A stretch of DNA of 64,000 nucleotides from Polytrichum commune (taxonomy: Eukaryota; Streptophyta; Polytrichopsida; Polytrichales; Polytrichaceae), in the NCBI GenBank assembly GCA_950295325.1, contig OX485803.1, positions 54,945,554-55,009,553 on the forward strand, written 5' to 3'. The notes under the pieces were generated by a model. That model searched no databases, was not told where the DNA came from, and saw only the letters and a list, made by a program, of their open reading frames with translations. Positions 58,690 to 64,000 of this stretch are shown here, one piece after another. Made by a program: the position numbers and the translations under genes. Position 1 is the stretch's first letter. The number at the start of each line of letters is the position of its first letter.

Positions 58690-59354
58690 TCTTCTCTATT
58701 GTTTTGCATGAAACAAGTGAAGCAAGCAACTGGATGGATAAGATGAAGGATCTTCATGCATGATTTCTCCAGTTACAAGCAAGACATGGTGTAGAGAGGT
58801 TAGTACATATTCTTGTTATTATAATGAGAACAAACTACATGATATTTGGTTTTGACAAGGTATATCTAGAATTACCTTGCTACCTCCTCATATATTTTCA
58901 ATGTGGAGAAGATGCAAAAATGAACCATCAAATAAGTCATTTGAAAACCAAGGATCCAACATTAAAATCCTTTAAGATTGTATTCAACTATTATCATTTG
59001 AGTTGCAGATTGAAGATGAGTTTGTTGGCACAAGACACAGACATAGTTATCTGATACATATCAATCTTGGGTTTGCTCCCCAAATTCCAGCAGGGTTGGC
59101 AAAGGAATATGCAGGCATAGTAGAAGCATGGGCATCAGGGGTCTCTTGGCAGGAGCTAATAGAAAATAGTAGCATGGATAAGGGGGATATTGCCAGACTA
59201 CTGGTCACTCCCTGGATCTTCTTGTACATGATGGAACCATACTACCCAGCCTCTTTCAGTTGAATCATATTCATGTGTTGTTTCTCAAGTGCTCGAGGAG
59301 TTGCACCAGGTAGTTCTGTAACTTATTTTTCATTTGGGGTAATTGGATGCTAGG

Positions 59355-59952
59355 GTGCAAGCACGGTAAAGTGGACGGCTCCTAATCCCATCCTAGTGTT
59401 AAGTGAAAGTGATTCAAAACTATACACTAACTTTTGAATTTTGTGAATAAAAAAATTAAAGATAATTTTAAAAACATATTGATCTACAAAGCCAAGAAAC
59501 TTATGACAAAAACAAAAATCAAGAAACGTCTACATACTTTAGAAGACGGTGCAAGTAGGTGATGGTGAACAAGCAATTGTCTATTTTTAAAATATGATAA
59601 AATTACATTAAATTGATGGTTTTATTCAAAAAAAATTTGATGATGCCCTCAAGTGGGTAATGAATTTAAGGAATATGAAAGAAATTATGAAATCTAACTT
59701 TAAAATACATAAGGCCAACGTTCAAAACCATATTATTCAACTATTTGCTTTTGAGCATCACTTTTAATGATAAGTTTTGAAGATCTCAACTTTATATTCT
59801 ACATTTGAGTATTTATCACAACAATAAAGGTCATCATGAAAAAAAATTCCCTATTTAAACAACACTTTCCTACTATTTTTAGGCCTTTGACCCAACAATT
59901 AAGGTTTTAATATACCACATGACTATTTTGGTCCACTTTACCATGCTTGCAC
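59355..59952. mobile_element. MITE in the helicase pseudogene intron
   Basis: Inverted ends gtgcaagcacggtaaagtgg at 59355 and the complement ending 59952 (one mismatch over 22 bp) bracket 598 bp of AT-rich non-coding DNA. Flanking octamers atgctagg and ttgctaag match at six of eight positions, fitting a worn hAT-type target duplication. Confidence 0.75.
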
Positions 59953-59959
59953 TTGCTAA

Positions 59960-60832
59960 GCTTCCCATTCTGAGCATCCTTTTGCAAGTCCAAACACACT
60001 ACCCCTTTTTAACTTCATAGTTGAGATAGATAGTGGCATGCTTCATTCTCCAACAAGCCATGCTAGCTAGTCTTACCCACCATGGTCCACCCAAGCATTG
60101 TAGGGTCACTAGGTTGATTGGTCATCTTAAAGGTTGTGGGCACATGTGCTTGGCAAGCAGAGTGGGGTAGGAACCATGGGCAATCAAGTTGCCCCCATTC
60201 CAATCATTAGATAGAGTGCACCTCTTATTTGAGGTAGTAGCATGTGGGCAAAAATACTCTATAAGGTAGAAAAACGAAAAACAATGAATGATCACTATTG
60301 GTGCACTAGACTAAGAGTAAAATGATTCACATATCCAAACCCGAAATGGCTAATTATAATTGTGATGCCCCAAAAAAGATGCAATGATAAGCTAGTTATA
60401 GTGATAGGCAAGATGCAGTGATTGACCAAATAGGTCATGTTTCATTCCACTTAGGATCACTTTTGGTTTCCCTTGAGTTAATTGTTTTGTGTGCATGCAA
60501 ATATAAGTATGATATCCTGATGCTCGATGTAAAGAAACTCTAGTATACAAGTAGGGTTTCAACTTACTTGCTTCTTGAATAAATACTAGTGATTATTTAC
60601 ATGGAAAATTACGAAACCACTTGCATTCCTCATAATTTCCTCTACTCCATCTCTGAAAAGTATTATACAAATTTCAAGAGACTATTTATGGTTGAATCAG
60701 CTTATTTGCATGGTTTCCCGAAATTCTACCTTATTTCATAATTGTTGGCAAATATAGCGTTTTCCTTCTCCTTTAACTTGAGAACAACTGTAAATATCTT
60801 CCTTGTTGGTATTATGGGTACTCTCCCTCTTT
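59960..60832. other. Intronic or intergenic sequence, nothing recognised
   Basis: No coding exon could be found here for the missing part of the helicase C-terminus, and no TIR or tRNA signal is visible. Confidence 0.5.
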
Positions 60833-60867
60833 AATTTTGGTGTCTTTCTTTCAGGCTCTCTCTATAG

Positions 60868-61608
60868 GCTAGGGTGAACCAACTCCCACGGACCCACACT
60901 CGTACCTTCGGGGGATAAAGGCCTCGCGGATGACACTGAAAACGTCATCCTTCTTTATGGGAAAGCCCTCCTTTAGAAAGCCTATCTTTATGGCATGGGA
61001 AATATAGGGAGGACGTTAAGTACCCCCACGAACTTTTCGGGGGGGGAATATTCTGTCAGGGGCAGCCCCCCGACATTTTTTCTGCACCCGACCGAAAACT
61101 GCTGCCCGCCCGCCCAATTTCGAAAAAACTAGTGTACGTGCATTTTTGAAGGCTACTTGTCCACAAATCCCATATTGAGTGCACTTCATTTTCAAGGTCT
61201 CAAATCCAATATATATGTTCACTTCCATTGAGTAAATAAGCAATTGACTAGATTTCATTTTCAAAGTGAAACCGTCAATAGAGCATGCAATTAACTTGGA
61301 AGTCAAAAACATTACAAAATCCTCATTAATACTGAGGTTATAATTTTTGTCACTTACAATTGAAAGGGACCTTGTCATTCTAAAATGAAACTAAAATTCA
61401 TGATTTATTTATTTTATTTTTAATATTTTAATATAATATAGTTAATACCTTCTACTATCACATAGTTTCCATATGCATTTAAATTAGTTAAGTAAGATTG
61501 AATGCAACTAAGTCTAATAATTTCTGGTTAATCCTAATTAAACCCAATTAAATCAGAAAATACGCTTACCAAATTAATTAAGCCTAATTAATCATAAATT
61601 ATTAATCA
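60868..61608. mobile_element. Insertion flanked by a 35-bp duplication containing a splice acceptor
   Basis: The 35-bp sequence at 60833-60867 recurs exactly at 61609-61643; it includes tttctttcag, the acceptor of the last helicase exon, plus the first 13 bases of that exon. The 741-bp insert between them matches 38681-39320 over its latter part (61141-61600). It has no coding sequence; its first half carries a G-run and Cys-codon-rich chance frames. A long exact flanking duplication fits a retroposon or staggered-break repair. Confidence 0.75.
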
Positions 61609-61875
61609 AATTTTGGTGTCTTTCTTTCAGGCTCTCTCTATAGAGCAACCCACAAATGTCGCATTTGCTGCATCAGATTCCACATCAAACCCTTGTGCAT
61701 CCTGGGCTAGAAAGAAACGCGAGAGCGCCGCTCGGGTAGCTGTGGACAGACCTCCTATCAGTGAGCTGATCGGATGATATGCTTTTTCTATTGCAAACTG
61801 GGCACATTTCTTGTCACACAAAGTTATCAGCTCATTTAACCTCCAAAGCACAAACCTGATCGGGAGTAACATATG

Positions 61876-64000
61876 AGGGCACCGCCACCCATTCCCCCCA
61901 ACGGCAACGGGGGGAGGGCAGGGATGGCGGGGGCCGGGCTCATCCCGGTGTCAGGCGGGCGGCAGGTTTCCAGCGGGCCCGGGCACAGACGCTCCAACGG
62001 GACACGTGGCGGCTGGATGGGGGGGGGTCCCTGACAGCGGCGCCTTCCTCCCCCCTTCCTCGCTTTCCGACCACTTCCCAGCCCCTTCCAAGCTGCTTCC
62101 CACCCGCCTCTCCTCCCCCTCTCCATTATTCCCTCCCTTGGCAGTGCACAGCAAGGTTTGCGCACATTATTTTCTCGGCGTTTTTTCAAGCAGATCTGCT
62201 TCTTTATTTTTCGGAACTTGGATTATGGTTTAGGGTTAAATTCCACGGTTTCTCTCGAAGGTGTGTAGGGCTTGGCGTTTGGGGAGGTTTGGGGATATTA
62301 TGTGGTGTTTAGGGTGAAGGTTTAGGGGTGTTGTTGAAGGATTTCATAAAGCGGTGTTCTTATATTTTTTAGGAATTGTTGAGGGAGTGCTTGGGTGGTT
62401 GTGTGGGACCTTTAGTGTGATTGTTGCGAGGTTTGAGTGGGGACATATATGGGTGCGATGCCGTATTGACATATAGGAGGTTTCATGGTGTTTTTGCGGA
62501 GTTCTCTAAAGGTTTGAGCTGGGTTTTGTTGAGAATTGGGGGGGGGGGGGGGGTTTGTGTGGTTGTGTTCAAAGTTGAGTTTTTTTCCCCTTGGGAGGAT
62601 GGAGGCTTGGCGGTCTAGGTTTAGGGAGTCGCGGGAAAGGTTTTTGGAGGACGACGAAGAAGACGACGTGAACATGGAGATGGCCATTGACCAGTTCCAA
62701 AACTTCGTTGATTATGAACCCCCGTCGCGGGGAGCTGCAGGTGGTTCGCGCCAAGGTAGGGCAGCCAACATCGAGCGAGACAGAGTGATTATGGATGCGC
62801 AGATGCACAAGGATTATTTTGCAGAGCATCCTACTCATGGCCCAAATATATTTCGTCGTCGGTATCGCATGAGGAGGTCGCTTTTTTGTTTTATTTTGGA
62901 GAAGGTTTGTACCCGGGATGTGTATTTTGTTCAAAAAAGGGATGCGGCTGGCTTGCTGGGATTGTCTTCGCACCAAAAGGTAACCGCTGCACTACGGATG
63001 CTAGCATTGGGAGTTTGTGCAGATGCTATGGACGACTACTGCCGGACCAGTGAGTCCACTGCCATGGAGTGCATGGGGAGATTTTGTGCTGCAGTGCGTG
63101 CAGAGTTCGGTTATTATTACCTGCGGAAACCCACGTACGAGGACTGTCGTGAACAACTCGCCATCAACGAAGCCCGTGGATTTCCCGGTATGTTTGGCTC
63201 GCTCGATTGCATGCATTATGAGTGGAAGAACTGTCCAGTGGCTTGGCAGGGTGATTTTGGCGATCGTGAAGGAAAAAAATCCATTATTTTGGAAGCAGTG
63301 GCTGACCAGAGCTTGCACATTTGGCACATTTACTTTGGCCTTCCCGGTGCGAACAATGACCTAAATGTATTGGATCGGTCCCCATTGATTCATGACTTGC
63401 TGACTGGCGCCGCATGTGACATGACATTCGAGGTAAACGGGCAGGTGTACAACCGTTACTACTTGTTAGCTGATGGTATTTACCCGCAGTGGAGTTGCTT
63501 TGTGCAAAGCATCCACAACCCAGGGGACGAGAAGAGAAAACACTTTTCGCAGAGACAAGAGGCTTGCCGGAAGGATGTGGAGCGGTGTTTCGGCGTTCTT
63601 CAAGCTCGGTTTGCGATTATTCGCAATCCGTGCCGGCAGTGGGGAATGCAAGGAATTTCAGACATTATGTTTGCTTGCTGCATCTTGCACAATATGATAC
63701 TTGAAGATGAACGTGGTGTCCATGGTCTTGAGAATGTGCTAGGGGCTGCATTTGATGACAATGTGCCCATGGAAAGAAGACTGACTTTCGAGCAGTTGCA
63801 GGAGTACACAGAGGAAATAGAAGATGAGGATTTGCACTACAGTCTGAGAGGAGACCTCATTGAACACTTGTGGGCTTTGAAAGGCCAAAACATGTATTGA
63901 GAAGATCGAGAGTGAACGCAATAATCCTTCAGAACTTGTGTTTATTTTGGTAGAATATTACATGTTGCTTGTTAGGTAAACGTTTGTTGACTTGTACATG
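61876..64000 (+). mobile_element. PIF/Harbinger transposon, copy 2 (runs off the window)
   Basis: From gggcaccgccaccc at 61876 to the window end, the sequence is the reverse complement of 38636 down to about 36514 with almost no differences; the poly-G tract is 16 here and 14 in copy 1. The flanking triplet is TGA. The ORF1 half would lie beyond 64000. High identity implies recent transposition or gene conversion. Confidence 0.9.
62599..63900 (+). CDS. PIF/Harbinger DDE transposase, copy 2
   Basis: 433 residues, identical over the whole protein to copy 1 at 37916-36615, with the same DDE residues (FGSLDCMH, LLADGIYP, DVERCFG). The start MEAWRSRF is used, as in copy 1; an ATG at 62536 gives 21 extra codons through the variable poly-G tract and is unlikely. 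The gene lies downstream of a GC-rich 600-bp end region that may hold its promoter. Confidence 0.95.
   Translation: MEAWRSRFRESRERFLEDDEEDDVNMEMAIDQFQNFVDYEPPSRGAAGGSRQGRAANIERDRVIMDAQMHKDYFAEHPTHGPNIFRRRYRMRRSLFCFILEKVCTRDVYFVQKRDAAGLLGLSSHQKVTAALRMLALGVCADAMDDYCRTSESTAMECMGRFCAAVRAEFGYYYLRKPTYEDCREQLAINEARGFPGMFGSLDCMHYEWKNCPVAWQGDFGDREGKKSIILEAVADQSLHIWHIYFGLPGANNDLNVLDRSPLIHDLLTGAACDMTFEVNGQVYNRYYLLADGIYPQWSCFVQSIHNPGDEKRKHFSQRQEACRKDVERCFGVLQARFAIIRNPCRQWGMQGISDIMFACCILHNMILEDERGVHGLENVLGAAFDDNVPMERRLTFEQLQEYTEEIEDEDLHYSLRGDLIEHLWALKGQNMY

Larger units (their letters stand above)
58700..61777 (+). pseudogene. ISE2/DExH15-like chloroplast RNA helicase, C-terminal exons, decayed
   Basis: Exon ending 58798 reads FLQLQARHGVE after a TGA; exon 59009-59203 reads GLAKEYAGIVEAWASGVSWQ then SMDKGDIARLL; last exon 61631-61777 ends AVDRPPISELIG and a stop. 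The WASG(V/L)(S/T)W..L / D.GD.ARLL block is the end of the DSHCT domain of SKI2/MTR4-type helicases, and a DRPPISEL tail is characteristic of plant ISE2. The usual RRTIDLLAQIP exon was not found, the exon phases at 58798/59009 disagree and a premature TGA lies at about 58771-58773, so this is a remnant. Upstream exons are absent; LINE-B lies where they should be. Intact family members are plastid RNA helicases of more than 1,100 residues. Confidence 0.65.

Noticed and set aside
1-64000. CRISPR arrays, operons, rRNA or prokaryotic phage content
   Set aside because: No regularly spaced short repeats of CRISPR type, no rRNA-like sequence and no compact co-directional gene runs; introns and plant transposons indicate a nuclear plant genome.

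Overview
The window looks like nuclear DNA of a streptophyte plant, probably a seedless lineage (bryophyte, lycophyte or charophyte); I cannot fix the species. Grounds: spliceosomal introns with GT..AG borders, a decayed NB-ARC resistance-gene core, a C-terminal remnant of an ISE2/DExH15-type helicase, PIF/Harbinger elements with the plant two-gene layout, MULE-like and LINE elements, and many MITEs in AT-rich DNA. There is no operon, RBS or bacterial-type terminator.

Layout. 1-5.6 kb: no convincing gene; weak coding relics, a Stowaway-like MITE and a 164-bp-arm hairpin. 5.6-15.4 kb: a long decayed LINE (LINE-A) on the minus strand with an RRM/coiled-coil ORF1, a 2A-like motif, APE endonuclease, RT (YADD), an unusual methyltransferase-like domain, RNase H, a zinc knuckle and a 3' hairpin tail. 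15.5-23 kb: MITEs (hAT with 8-bp TSD, Stowaway-like copies, a nested TIR element, a foldback MITE) in otherwise featureless DNA. 23.2-25.3 kb: the one clear intact host-type gene, a secreted FAD-linked (BBE-like) oxidase in two exons. 25.6-30.5 kb: a 4.9-kb element with 1.4-kb inverted arms carrying an NB-ARC gene fragment. 30.8-31.2 kb: a tRNA-derived SINE with 13-bp TSD whose 3' tail matches that of LINE-A.

31.7-38.6 kb: a PIF/Harbinger element with convergent SANT/NAM-like ORF1 and intact DDE transposase; a second copy with an identical transposase enters at 61.9 kb in the opposite orientation and runs off the window. 38.7-43 kb: dispersed repeats, a Tourist-like MITE with TAA TSD and tandem repeats. 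43.0-46.7 kb: a decayed MULE-like transposase gene. 48.1-49.0 kb: repeats carrying near-perfect palindromes. 49.1-53.1 kb: the most unusual item, a decayed intron-containing gene joining a ParB/sulfiredoxin-like domain to an N6-adenine/N4-cytosine DNA methyltransferase domain. 54.2-58.7 kb: a second, truncated LINE (LINE-B). 58.7-61.8 kb: final exons of an ISE2-like helicase pseudogene, broken by a MITE and by an insertion that duplicated a splice acceptor.

Most coding sequence is mobile-element derived. Many stop codons in the decayed elements are TGG to TGA/TAG or CAA/CAG to TAA/TAG, and two splice donors look mutated by G to A, as expected for deamination of methylated cytosines in silenced transposons. 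Intact frames are the oxidase and the two Harbinger transposases; the Harbinger ORF1 is open but its C-terminus is uncertain.
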